Position numbers and translations under genes: made by a program
DNA from: Rhizobium sp. 9140
GTDB taxonomy: Bacteria > Pseudomonadota > Alphaproteobacteria > Rhizobiales > Rhizobiaceae
Length of the DNA stretch: 64,000 nucleotides
Direction: 5' to 3'
Assembly (NCBI RefSeq): GCF_900067135.1
Contig: NZ_FJUR01000001.1
Location: forward strand, 2,917,501-2,981,500
Shown: one piece after another, positions 36,326-45,338 of the stretch
Layout of the letters: every line of letters begins with the position of its first letter
How positions within the stretch are numbered: the stretch's first letter is position 1
Notes under the pieces: model-generated
What the model was told of the DNA's origin: nothing
The model's database searches: none
What the model saw: only the letters and a program-made list of their open reading frames with translations

Positions 36326-36346
36326 TGTCTAGAATTAACGTAGACA
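36326..36346. promoter_or_regulatory. Inverted repeat upstream of the flavin reductase gene
   Basis: TGTCTA (36326-36331) and TAGACA (36341-36346) with a 9-base spacer, 108 bases before the reductase start, in an AT-rich patch of an otherwise GC-rich gap. It has the size of a dimeric regulator site. Confidence 0.35.
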
Positions 36347-36454
36347 TTATCCTGCCGGCCGACCGGAGATGGACAGACATACGGATCTGCCACATCGCCC
36401 GCGCCGAACACATGCCGCCAGCTTCAAGCCCGGCCATTCCGGAAAGAAAATGCG

Positions 36455-37009
36455 ATGAGCCTTGCCAAGACCTCTTCAGCCGCAAACGGTATCAGCGCTG
36501 CGGCCAAAGCGCCGCCGTCCATCGTCCCGTACGATGGAACAGAGCAGTTGAAGCAGGCCATGCGCCACGTCGCCGCCACGGTCTCCGTCATCACCGCGGG
36601 CACGGACGACCGGACCGGCGCGACGGTCACCTCCGCAACGGCCCTGAGCGTCGATCCTCCGACGATGATCGTCAACATCAACCGCTCGTCCTCCAGCTGG
36701 CCGGTGATCGCCCGCCACGGCCATTTCTGCGTCAACATCCTGTCGGACGACCAACGGGACATCGCCGATCGCTTCGCCGGAAAAGACGGTCTCCGAGGCC
36801 CCGCCCGCTATGAAGGCGCCGCGTGGACAAGACTCGCCAGCGGCGCCCCCGTCCTCAGCGAGGCCCTCTCCGCTATCGACTGCGAGGTCGAGCACATCAT
36901 CGAACACCACACCCACGCCATCATCATCGGCCGCGTCCTCGCCATCAGGCAAAAGGATGGCGTACCCTTGCTCTACCACAACGGTGGATACGGCACGTTC
37001 CGAGGGTAA
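36455..37009 (+). CDS. Flavin reductase family protein (probable FMN reductase)
   Basis: 184-residue split-barrel flavin reductase. Core at about 28-180: LKQAMRHVAATVSVITAG, GATVTSATALSVDPPTMIVNINRSSSSWPVI, FCVNILSDDQRDIADRFAGKDG and the closing LLYHNGGYGTF. The branch includes HpaC- and RutF-like NADH:FMN reductases that feed two-component monooxygenases. ssuE is absent from the ssu operon, so this enzyme is the best local candidate for supplying FMNH2 to SsuD; that pairing is inference. Confidence 0.88.
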   Translation: MSLAKTSSAANGISAAAKAPPSIVPYDGTEQLKQAMRHVAATVSVITAGTDDRTGATVTSATALSVDPPTMIVNINRSSSSWPVIARHGHFCVNILSDDQRDIADRFAGKDGLRGPARYEGAAWTRLASGAPVLSEALSAIDCEVEHIIEHHTHAIIIGRVLAIRQKDGVPLLYHNGGYGTFRG

Positions 37010-37198
37010 AGGAAGCCCGTTCAGGGGTGGCCTCCGAACTGTTCGTGAGAGACTCGATTGCAAGGTCCGGGCTTTTCCGGACGGACGATGACGCTCAGGA
37101 ACATGGCTGCTGAAGGCTGAGCTACAGCGCAGATTCCGAAGCCGGACTTGCCCCTCACAGAGAAACTTAGAAGGGGTGCATTCAAAATAATGAAATGA

Positions 37199-37220
37199 TT
37201 TCAATTACTAGGAATTGAAA
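37199..37220 (-). terminator. Inverted repeat immediately 3' of tRNA-Ile
   Basis: TTTCAATT (37199-37206) and AATTGAAA (37213-37220) with a 6-base loop abut the CCA end of the tRNA. On the tRNA strand the hairpin is followed by AT-rich sequence with T-runs, so it may terminate or define the 3' trailer. Confidence 0.5.
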
Positions 37221-37296
37221 TGGTGGGCCCGGAGGGACTCGAACCCCCAACCAAGCGGTTATGAGCCGCCGGCTCTAACCATTGAGCTACAGGCCC
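37221..37296 (-). tRNA. tRNA-Ile (anticodon CAT, to be modified to lysidine)
   Basis: 76 bases including encoded CCA. On the minus strand the acceptor arms are GGGCCTG and CGGGCCC, the D-arm TAGCTCAATGGTTAGAGC, anticodon loop CTCATAA (anticodon CAT at 37263-37261), T-arm GGGGGTTCGAGTCCC. The body (GGCTCATAACCGCTTGGT) resembles the AUA-reading Ile2 tRNA, whose C34 is made lysidine by TilS, and not elongator or initiator tRNA-Met. Confidence 0.93.
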
Positions 37297-37450
37297 TGAC
37301 GGCGGTGCCGTTTGCGGGAGGTCAATGGTGGCCTCCGCGGGATGGCTTTAGCGGAATTTCGGGATTGTCACAAGGGACCGCCGTATTCCCTTCACATTCG
37401 GCCCGCAACAAGGTCGCAGGGACGAAATAGATGAAGAGAAAGAACCTGAT

Positions 37451-38209
37451 ATGACGTCAACGCTCCGCCTGCGCCGTGCCCTTCCGGCTGGCCTCGCTGC
37501 CACTCTTGCGTTCGCCGTGGCGACCACGGCGGCCCTGCCCGCTTTCGCCCAGACACCGCCGCCGCCGCATCGCGAGGCCGTGATCGAGGTCAGCGGCGAA
37601 GGACGCGCGGCTGTCGCGCCAGATATGGCGATCCTCTCCTTCAGCGTGGTGACGGATGGCAAGACGGCGCGGGAAGCGCTCGATGGCAACTCGAAGGCGA
37701 TGACCGATGTTCTGGGCGCCCTGCGCACCGGCGGTATTGCCGATCGGGATCTCCAGACCTCCGGCTTTGCGGTCAATCCGCAGTACCGCTACCCCGAAAA
37801 CAACAACGGCACCGAGCCCCCGACCCTCATCGGCTATCAGGTGGCCAACACGCTGACCGTGCGTCTGCGCGAGATCGCCAAGCTGGGCGCGATCATCGAT
37901 CAGGCCGTGACACTCGGCGTCAATCAGGGCGGCAGCATCCAGTTCACGAACGACAAGCCGGAGGCAACGCTCGACGAAGCCCGCAAGGCGGCCGTTGCCG
38001 ACGCGATAACAAAGGCGCGGACGCTTGCCGAAGCGGCGGGCGTCAAACTCGGGCGGGTGATCGAGATCAACGAGAGTGCCGGCCGCCCCGAACCGATGCC
38101 CATGGCCCGCGCCATGGCCAAGGATATGGCCGAAACGTCCGTTCCGATCGCAAACGGCGAAAACAGCTATAACGTCACTGTCAACGTAACCTTTGCGATC
38201 AATTCCTGA
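37451..38209 (+). CDS. SIMPL domain (DUF541) periplasmic protein
   Basis: 252-residue exported protein: signal peptide with cleavage near residue 34 (LPAFA/QTP) and a SIMPL/DUF541 domain (about 43-250) with EVSGEGRAAVAPDMAILSFSV, GIADRDLQTSGFAVNPQY, GYQVANTLTVRLREIAKLGAIID, and the C-terminal VTVNVTFAI. Relatives (Brucella BP26/Omp28) form large periplasmic ring or channel-like oligomers of unclear use. Single gene, followed by a strong stem-loop. Confidence 0.88.
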   Translation: MTSTLRLRRALPAGLAATLAFAVATTAALPAFAQTPPPPHREAVIEVSGEGRAAVAPDMAILSFSVVTDGKTAREALDGNSKAMTDVLGALRTGGIADRDLQTSGFAVNPQYRYPENNNGTEPPTLIGYQVANTLTVRLREIAKLGAIIDQAVTLGVNQGGSIQFTNDKPEATLDEARKAAVADAITKARTLAEAAGVKLGRVIEINESAGRPEPMPMARAMAKDMAETSVPIANGENSYNVTVNVTFAINS

Positions 38210-38220
38210 CAGCAAAATGA

Positions 38221-38249
38221 AGCGGCGAGCCTTGTCCTGGCTCGCCGCT
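38221..38249 (+). terminator. Stem-loop after the SIMPL gene
   Basis: AGCGGCGAGCC (38221-38231) and GGCTCGCCGCT (38239-38249), an 11-bp perfect stem with a 7-base loop, 11 bases after the stop. A weak T content follows. Confidence 0.65.
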
Positions 38250-38400
38250 CCGTCCTCTGGGGGCTAGGAATGCCCATCGCCGCTCGTAAGGCCCAAGGCC
38301 CGGCGGAGGCAGAGGAGATTCGCGCCGAAGCAGCGGGACGGTTCGTCGCCAGGCTCTCTCCTCTTCCCTGCAAATTCTCATCAAGAGCACCCATCATTGA

Positions 38401-38438
38401 AAAAGCCTGCCGGCCCCGTTTGGACCCGGCAGGCTTTT
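38401..38438 (-). terminator. Terminator of the small exported protein gene
   Basis: AAAAGCCTGCCGG (38401-38413) and CCGGCAGGCTTTT (38426-38438), a perfect 13-bp stem with 12-base loop and T/A-runs on both sides, 52 bases after the leftward gene's stop. It would work in both directions. Confidence 0.9.
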
Positions 38439-38490
38439 CGATTCATGCGATCGGCATAGCAAGACGCCGATCATAAGGCCGGTAGCTGGA

Positions 38491-38865
38491 TTACCGGCCG
38501 AGAGCGGGGCATCCCCGGACATTTGCGAATGTTACCGTGCGGAAACCGCCTCGAAAGCGGCCTTCCACGACGACACGGCGTGGGGTGACATCAACCACAC
38601 GGGCGCGCCGCAGGCCGTAGGCGCTGGCCTTGTCGGCAGCAAGCCACGGTGCGCAACGACCCCGGCGGTCACGGCCCCAGTCGCGGCGGTCGCGATCGTG
38701 GCGGTTGCGCGACCAGTCGCGCTCGTCGCGATACTGAACATCGACCACGGAGCCGGAGTGGAGGCCGAGACGGATCTGGTCGGCGGATGCGGTGCCGGCA
38801 AAGGCGGAAAGGCCGGAGACGCCGATCAGCGCGGCAACGGCAAGTCGGGTGATCATGGTTTTCAT
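38491..38865 (-). CDS. Small exported basic protein, unknown function
   Basis: 124-residue protein with a clear signal peptide (MKTMITRLAVAALIGVSGLSAFAGTASA, cleavage near residue 28) and a mature part with an Asp/Arg-rich stretch (RDERDWSRNRHDRDRRDWGRDRR split in repeats) and two cysteines. It resembles the many short Arg/Asp-rich periplasmic proteins of rhizobia; no function is known. GAGGAAACG ahead of the ATG at 38863-38865 sets the start; the frame is open for 42 more codons upstream. Confidence 0.75.
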   Translation of the reverse strand: MKTMITRLAVAALIGVSGLSAFAGTASADQIRLGLHSGSVVDVQYRDERDWSRNRHDRDRRDWGRDRRGRCAPWLAADKASAYGLRRARVVDVTPRRVVVEGRFRGGFRTVTFANVRGCPALGR

Positions 38866-39035
38866 AGAGCGTTTCCTCGATCGTCTGGAGCGCAGCGGCG
38901 TCGCCGCAGGGCGTTCATTTGTTGCTCGCCGTCTTCTGGCGAAGGCCCCCTTTCTAGCGCGAGGAAGCTGAATGTAGGTAAAATCGCACATTCACGTCCC
39001 GTTCATTTTGAACGAGCCGCCCCGAGAGATGCCCT

Positions 39036-39440
39036 CTAGCGCAGCAATTGCTGCTCGAAGATGCGGATGTTGCGGTAATGGGTGAGGCGCGTCACGCTCG
39101 GCCCGTCGAACTCGAAGACGAAGACGCTCGGGATCGAATAGGACTGCCCACTTGCCGGGGGAAAGCCGGCCATGCTCTCACGATAGTGTCCGCGCGCTGT
39201 AACATCCACGGCGACGCGCTGGCCGAGCTGATCGCGCATCGGCACCATATCGACGAATTCCTCATCAAAATGCCGGAAGTAGCTCATGATCGCCAGCCGC
39301 AACGGATGCGAGCCGATGGCACGCTGTCCGGTCAGGGTATCGAGTGCCGCATCCTCGTCCAGAAACCCTGCGATCGTCTCGAAATCGCGGTGGTTCAGCG
39401 CCTCCATGAAACGTTGCGCGATCGTCTGTACGTCGGTCAT
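39036..39440 (-). CDS. SnoaL/NTF2-like domain protein
   Basis: 134-residue cone-shaped NTF2-like fold protein: N-terminal helix TDVQTIAQRFMEALNHRDFETIAGFLDEDAAL, then the curved sheet ending in IPSVFVFEFDGPSVTRLTHYRNIRIFEQQLL. Such proteins are small enzymes (isomerases, cyclases) or ligand binders; which one cannot be told. GGAGGAG directly ahead of ATG 39438-39440 fixes the start. Confidence 0.8.
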   Translation of the reverse strand: MTDVQTIAQRFMEALNHRDFETIAGFLDEDAALDTLTGQRAIGSHPLRLAIMSYFRHFDEEFVDMVPMRDQLGQRVAVDVTARGHYRESMAGFPPASGQSYSIPSVFVFEFDGPSVTRLTHYRNIRIFEQQLLR

Positions 39441-39572
39441 CTCTCCTCCATCGTCGTCCGCCCACACATTATCAAAGCATATGCCCATGAGAAAGGAGGA
39501 TGTGGGCGCAGCCGATGTCAAGCAGCGGTCTCGTGCGGACCGTCGCCGCACAGCCGGCATGAATGCTCTCGA

Positions 39573-39995
39573 CTAACATCCCAGATGAAGCACCACCTCG
39601 CGCCGATGCGGGCGCTGGCGATGTTCGAAGAGATAGAGGCCTTGCCACGTGCCGAGCACAAGGCGCCCCACCGATACGGGAATGCCGATCGACACGGCGG
39701 TGAGTGCCGCCTTGATATGCGCCGGCATGTCGTCCGGCCCCTCGTCGGTGTGAATGACCCAACACATGGTGGGGTCGTCGGACGGCGGTACGAGGCGCGA
39801 GAAGAACGTGTCGAGATCCCGCCGCACGTCGGGATCAGCATTTTCCTGGATGAGCAGCGAGCAGGAGGTATGACGGACGAACACCGTCAGCAATCCCTCT
39901 TCGACCCCGGACTGTCGCACAAAGGCCTGCACCTCGCCGGTAAACTCGTAGAGCCCCGCGCCGCGGGTCGATACGGTCAGCATAGTCTGTGGCAT
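39573..39995 (-). CDS. YjbQ/UPF0047 family protein
   Basis: 140-residue protein of the YjbQ family (secondary thiamine-phosphate synthase activity reported in E. coli; trimeric). Signature words: FVRHTSCSLLIQENADPDVRRDLDTFFSRLVP, THTDEGPDDMPAHIKAALT-like HTDEGPDDMPAHIKAAL with conserved His/Asp, GTWQGLYLFEHR. Ribosome site GGGAGA. Lies in a run of three leftward genes with DUF1428 upstream (39-base gap) and the NTF2-like gene downstream (132-base gap). Confidence 0.92.
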   Translation of the reverse strand: MPQTMLTVSTRGAGLYEFTGEVQAFVRQSGVEEGLLTVFVRHTSCSLLIQENADPDVRRDLDTFFSRLVPPSDDPTMCWVIHTDEGPDDMPAHIKAALTAVSIGIPVSVGRLVLGTWQGLYLFEHRQRPHRREVVLHLGC

Positions 39996-40034
39996 GATAT
40001 CTCCCGGATGCTGATGGATCGGCGGAAGCCTGTT

Positions 40035-40388
40035 CTATACTTGAACAAGCATGTTGAACCCACCATAGATCATTCTCTGTCCGTCGAACGGCATGGCCTG
40101 AGGATCGATCTTCAGTCGCGGATCCGCCATGACCCTCGGCACGATCAGGTCTCGCTCGGCCTTGGAGGCGTAGACGATCCAGGCGAAGATCACCACCTCG
40201 TCCGCGGTTGCCTGCACGGCGCGGGGAAACGAGGTGACGTGCCCATAGGGCAGATCGTCGCCGACGCATTCCACGTAACCCAGTGCTCCGTGCGCCTTCC
40301 AGACTGCGCTGGCCAAGCGCGCAAGGTCCGAATATGCGTCGAGCCGATCCCGGCGCACGGCGACGATGAAGCCATCGACGTAGGTCAT
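40035..40388 (-). CDS. DUF1428 domain-containing protein
   Basis: 117-residue protein filling the DUF1428 family, a ferredoxin-like (dimeric alpha/beta barrel) fold: MTYVDGFIVAVRRDRLDAYSDLA, GALGYVECVGDDLPYGHVTSFPRAVQATADEVVIFAWIVYASKAERD, and the end MPFDGQRMIYGGFNMLV. Function unknown; related folds act as small monooxygenases or decarboxylases. AAAGGAGGA before the ATG at 40386-40388 fixes the start. Confidence 0.9.
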   Translation of the reverse strand: MTYVDGFIVAVRRDRLDAYSDLARLASAVWKAHGALGYVECVGDDLPYGHVTSFPRAVQATADEVVIFAWIVYASKAERDLIVPRVMADPRLKIDPQAMPFDGQRMIYGGFNMLVQV

Positions 40389-40495
40389 ATCTCCTCCTTT
40401 CACGCGCAAGAGCGTGCGTTCGGTATGGCGAAAGAAGGCGAAGGCTGGCGAGATGTTCCGCAATGAGGGACGAGCCGGCCGCAAAAGGTGCAAAC

Positions 40496-41749
40496 TCAAT
40501 CCGCGGGAAGACGGCGGCTGGCCCAGGCGCTGCGCGGAATCGTTCCGCCAAGGGCAAAGCGGAAGGCCGTAATCGTATCGAACGTGGCGTTGACGGTGCA
40601 TTCGAACGTGATCTCGCGCCACACGCCGCGGGATCGGACGGCGCCACCGCGGGCGCTGAGATGCTGCCCGGAAATCAAACCACCATTCCTCCCGAACACC
40701 TTGATAATCTCCGGGACAAACGCCGCGCTGGAGTGTCTTGTCTGCTCAAGCGCCTCGATGCTGCAGATCTGCACGAGACGTGCTTCCGGCGGCAACGTGT
40801 CCAAGGCGCCGCGCACACGCGGATCTGCCAGAATGTTCTTGGAATAGAGCGTCTTCGCCGGCTTCGGTGCCGGCGCCGGTGTCGGCTTTGCCTGCGGGAT
40901 GGCGGGCGTGGCGGGAACGTAGGCCGCCTGCTCACTCGGCGTCATCGGCGAGTCGTCCGCACTCTCCGGCAGCGGAGCGGCTGGCGTTTCCTCTGAGCTC
41001 TTACCATCCTCCGGGGGAGGTGTTTCGCGCAAAGGCTGCGGCTCTTGCTCGGCAGAAGGTGCCTCGGTGGCGGGCTTCGGTGACACGGGAGAAACGGCCG
41101 ACCCCTTTCCTTCACCCGAAATGGTTGTGCCCGCGAGGATCTCCGGTACGGCCGAAGGCGTCTCCGTCTGTTCTGGTTCTGGCGCAGGCGTTGGTGATGC
41201 GGCCGAACCCGGCGTCGGTTCTGTGATAGGCGCCTTGGCCGTGGTGGGGGGTGCCGTATCCGGTTTGTCCGCTTGCGCGGGGCTCGTCGGTGGCGCCTCG
41301 ACCGGCTCGGGCGGTACCGTATCAACGTGTTTCGCGTCACCGTCCGGTGCCGGCATCTCGACGGGATCCGGAGGCGCATCCGGCTCTGCCGCCGCAGACG
41401 CTTCGAAGGGCCGCGATGGCGCGGCAGGCGGCGGCTCGGCCGGAGCCGGTGTCTCGCCGGGTGGTGGAGGAGGAGATGCAGACTCCGGCTTGGCGGCAGC
41501 GGCTGGCTGCCGCGGTGCCTTCTCCGCTTTCGTGGCCTCGGGCTCTGGCGGCGGCGGCTGTGGTGGTTCCGGCTCGGGCACGATTTCCACGGTGACGCTC
41601 GGCTCGACCGGCGCCTCTGCCGTTTTCTCGGGAAGGTGCAGAAGGAATGGCGCAACAACGGCGGCATGAAGCGCTAGCGAGGCGAGGATCGCCAGGAGAG
41701 GTCTATCGTACCGCCGCTGAGAAGAATCTGATGTCACGGGGATGGACAT
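40496..41749 (-). CDS. TonB-like, proline-rich DUF930 domain protein
   Basis: 417-residue envelope protein: one N-terminal membrane helix (about 20-40, LLAILASLALHAAVVAPFLLHL), a Pro/Ala/Glu-rich low-complexity stretch of some 240 residues (about 50-295) able to span the periplasm like TonB, and a C-terminal DUF930 domain (about 305-410; ILADPRVRGALDTLPPEARLVQICSIEALEQ). The domain is mostly found in Rhizobiales and is of unknown function. A TTG eight codons upstream keeps the frame open but has no ribosome site. Alone in its unit. Confidence 0.85.
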   Translation of the reverse strand: MSIPVTSDSSQRRYDRPLLAILASLALHAAVVAPFLLHLPEKTAEAPVEPSVTVEIVPEPEPPQPPPPEPEATKAEKAPRQPAAAAKPESASPPPPPGETPAPAEPPPAAPSRPFEASAAAEPDAPPDPVEMPAPDGDAKHVDTVPPEPVEAPPTSPAQADKPDTAPPTTAKAPITEPTPGSAASPTPAPEPEQTETPSAVPEILAGTTISGEGKGSAVSPVSPKPATEAPSAEQEPQPLRETPPPEDGKSSEETPAAPLPESADDSPMTPSEQAAYVPATPAIPQAKPTPAPAPKPAKTLYSKNILADPRVRGALDTLPPEARLVQICSIEALEQTRHSSAAFVPEIIKVFGRNGGLISGQHLSARGGAVRSRGVWREITFECTVNATFDTITAFRFALGGTIPRSAWASRRLPAD

Positions 41750-41816
41750 AGGCACTTTCCGCCGCAAGACCAAGCGGAGGGCGGCCTCGCCGGGGTTTTC
41801 TCGTCACGGATAACGA

Positions 41817-42392
41817 TCAGCTTTCTGCCTGCACAGGTTCAAAGCCGAGGTCCGAGGACATTTTCGCCATGGCGATAACATCGGCATAGGCACCGTTGCG
41901 AAACGCATAGGCCCGCAACAGGCCTTCGCGCCGAAAGCCAGAACGCTCGTAAAGCGCGATCGCCCCAGCATTGTCGGAAAACACCGTCAGTTCCACACGC
42001 CGGATCTGCAGCCAGTTGAAAGCCGCATCCAGAAGCGCATCGAGCAGAGCGACGCCGATACCCTGCCGTTGAAAATCGTCATGAACGCCGAAGCCGAGAA
42101 TGGCGACATGCTGGCGCCGGCCGGTCTGGCGATGCAGGCCACCTAGCCCCACGATTCGCCCATCGATCTCCGCCACCACCACCGTCGATGCCGCCTCCCC
42201 GCCTGCCCCCAACCACCGTGCCGTAGCTTCTTCGCTTTGAAACGGCAGCCTTTGCGTGCCCGCCCGATAAAGCGGAAGATTGGAAAGCTCCGTGATCCCT
42301 GCGACATCGCGCTGTTCGGCCGCTCGAAGTCTCAGCCCTTCGGGAAGACGACGATCGGGGTAAGAATGTGAGAAAGGTAATGGATCAGCCAT
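41817..42392 (-). CDS. GNAT family N-acetyltransferase
   Basis: 191-residue acetyltransferase with a full GNAT fold (about 20-175): LRLRAAEQRDVAGITEL, VVVAEIDGRIVGLGGLHRQ, the acetyl-CoA pyrophosphate loop GFGVHDDFQRQGIGVALLDALLD, and VELTVFSDNAGAIALYERSGFRREGLLR. This is the RimI/PhnO-like small-molecule or peptide group. Substrate unknown. AAGGAGCGATCC precedes the ATG at 42390-42392. Confidence 0.9.
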   Translation of the reverse strand: MADPLPFSHSYPDRRLPEGLRLRAAEQRDVAGITELSNLPLYRAGTQRLPFQSEEATARWLGAGGEAASTVVVAEIDGRIVGLGGLHRQTGRRQHVAILGFGVHDDFQRQGIGVALLDALLDAAFNWLQIRRVELTVFSDNAGAIALYERSGFRREGLLRAYAFRNGAYADVIAMAKMSSDLGFEPVQAES

Positions 42393-42694
42393 GGATCGCT
42401 CCTTGAAGGGTCAAGGGCGAGCCGTCACCGGGCCACCCTTTGGAAGGGGGCACGGACGGCGGAACAGACGATCAGTCCCGACAACGCTCCGCACACCCCA
42501 TGCGGGATGTCACGATGCAGGTCGTCATGAAGCAGATGCGGTTCATACGACAAAGCGTATGCAGCTTACTGCCGACAGTCAAGGAGGCCGGCCAGCGCAT
42601 GATGCCGTCACCTCCCGCACACCTCAGCCCATAAACGAAAACGGCGCCCGCTTGGTCGCGGACGCCGTTTGATTATCGTGCTTAAATGATTGGC
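42393..42694. other. Intergenic region between acetyltransferase and rpoD
   Basis: 302 bases. Apart from the rpoD terminator at its right end (42641-42672) it holds the upstream region of the acetyltransferase. The sole open frame here (42391-42672, rightward) lacks family sequence and runs through the terminator, so I do not call it. Confidence 0.5.
42641..42672 (-). terminator. Terminator of rpoD
   Basis: AAACGGCG (42641-42648) pairs with CGCCGTTT (42665-42672), extended inward by CCGC/GCGG across one mismatch. It lies 23 bases after the rpoD stop. Confidence 0.8.
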
Positions 42695-44749
<2,055 letters not shown>

Positions 44750-45338
44750 TCTTCGTCGCTTTCTTTGGACCAGCATTCCACGTTGGAGCGGTGACGAGCC
44801 GTGTGGCCCGGGCGCCTTTCGGCGCAACACCGCGAACATTACCCCTGACCTAACGGGCTGATATTAATTCCCGATTAACCACGGCATCTGCCGCGATCAT
44901 CCCGGTCGGCTGCGACAGCAGCACGCTCCAAACATCACTTGCATGATGATCGTTTCCGCCGTATCCAATAAACCTTCCAAGCCAAAGACGGTTGATTCCC
45001 AGATTCTTTGGCTACGTCAAGCTCTTCCGGCAGAAAACAGCGCAATTAGGCGAAAAACGCCGGAATTAAGGCTCGGCATTGCCGCTATGTCTATCTGCTA
45101 TGCAGATGTAGGACGTTTCACCCGCAAGACAAGAGCAAGACGAAAGGTTGCGCACGCAAGCAACCGCGCTGGTCTTCTTTCACCCGAGACGCTCCCACGG
45201 GTAAGTCACATCCCACAAGACTTTCTTGCACTTGGCATGAAAAGAGCCTTCCAACAAGACGAAGGCTGCGTTCGCGCATGACGGTCCAGCTGAACCACGG
45301 CATTCGGTCGAGAGACAGGCTTCAAGGACGGGCGGATA
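44750..45338. other. 589-base non-coding region upstream of rpoD
   Basis: No convincing gene on either strand; an open frame at 44943-45281 (rightward) has no family features. On the minus strand a CTTGAC at 45029-45024 could be a -35 element for rpoD with only a weak -10 (GAATCA) 17 bases on. A 6-bp hairpin (GGTTGC 45146-45151 / GCAACC 45160-45165) and a dyad over the recQ stop (GCGGATA/TATCCGC, 45332-45346) are present. The unusual length suggests multiple promoters or an unannotated RNA. Confidence 0.4.

Noticed and set aside
37221..37296. tRNA-Met reading of the CAT-anticodon tRNA
   Set aside because: Stems and the GGCTCATAACCGCTTGGT anticodon arm match Ile2-type tRNAs; acceptor starts GGGCC rather than the rhizobial elongator Met form or the unpaired initiator end.
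38270..38476. 68-codon plus-strand frame between the SIMPL and exported-protein genes
   Set aside because: Reads through the perfect terminator stem at 38401-38438 and carries no recognisable protein pattern.
42391..42672. 93-codon plus-strand frame before rpoD
   Set aside because: Runs through the rpoD terminator and has shadow composition; no ribosome site at its start.
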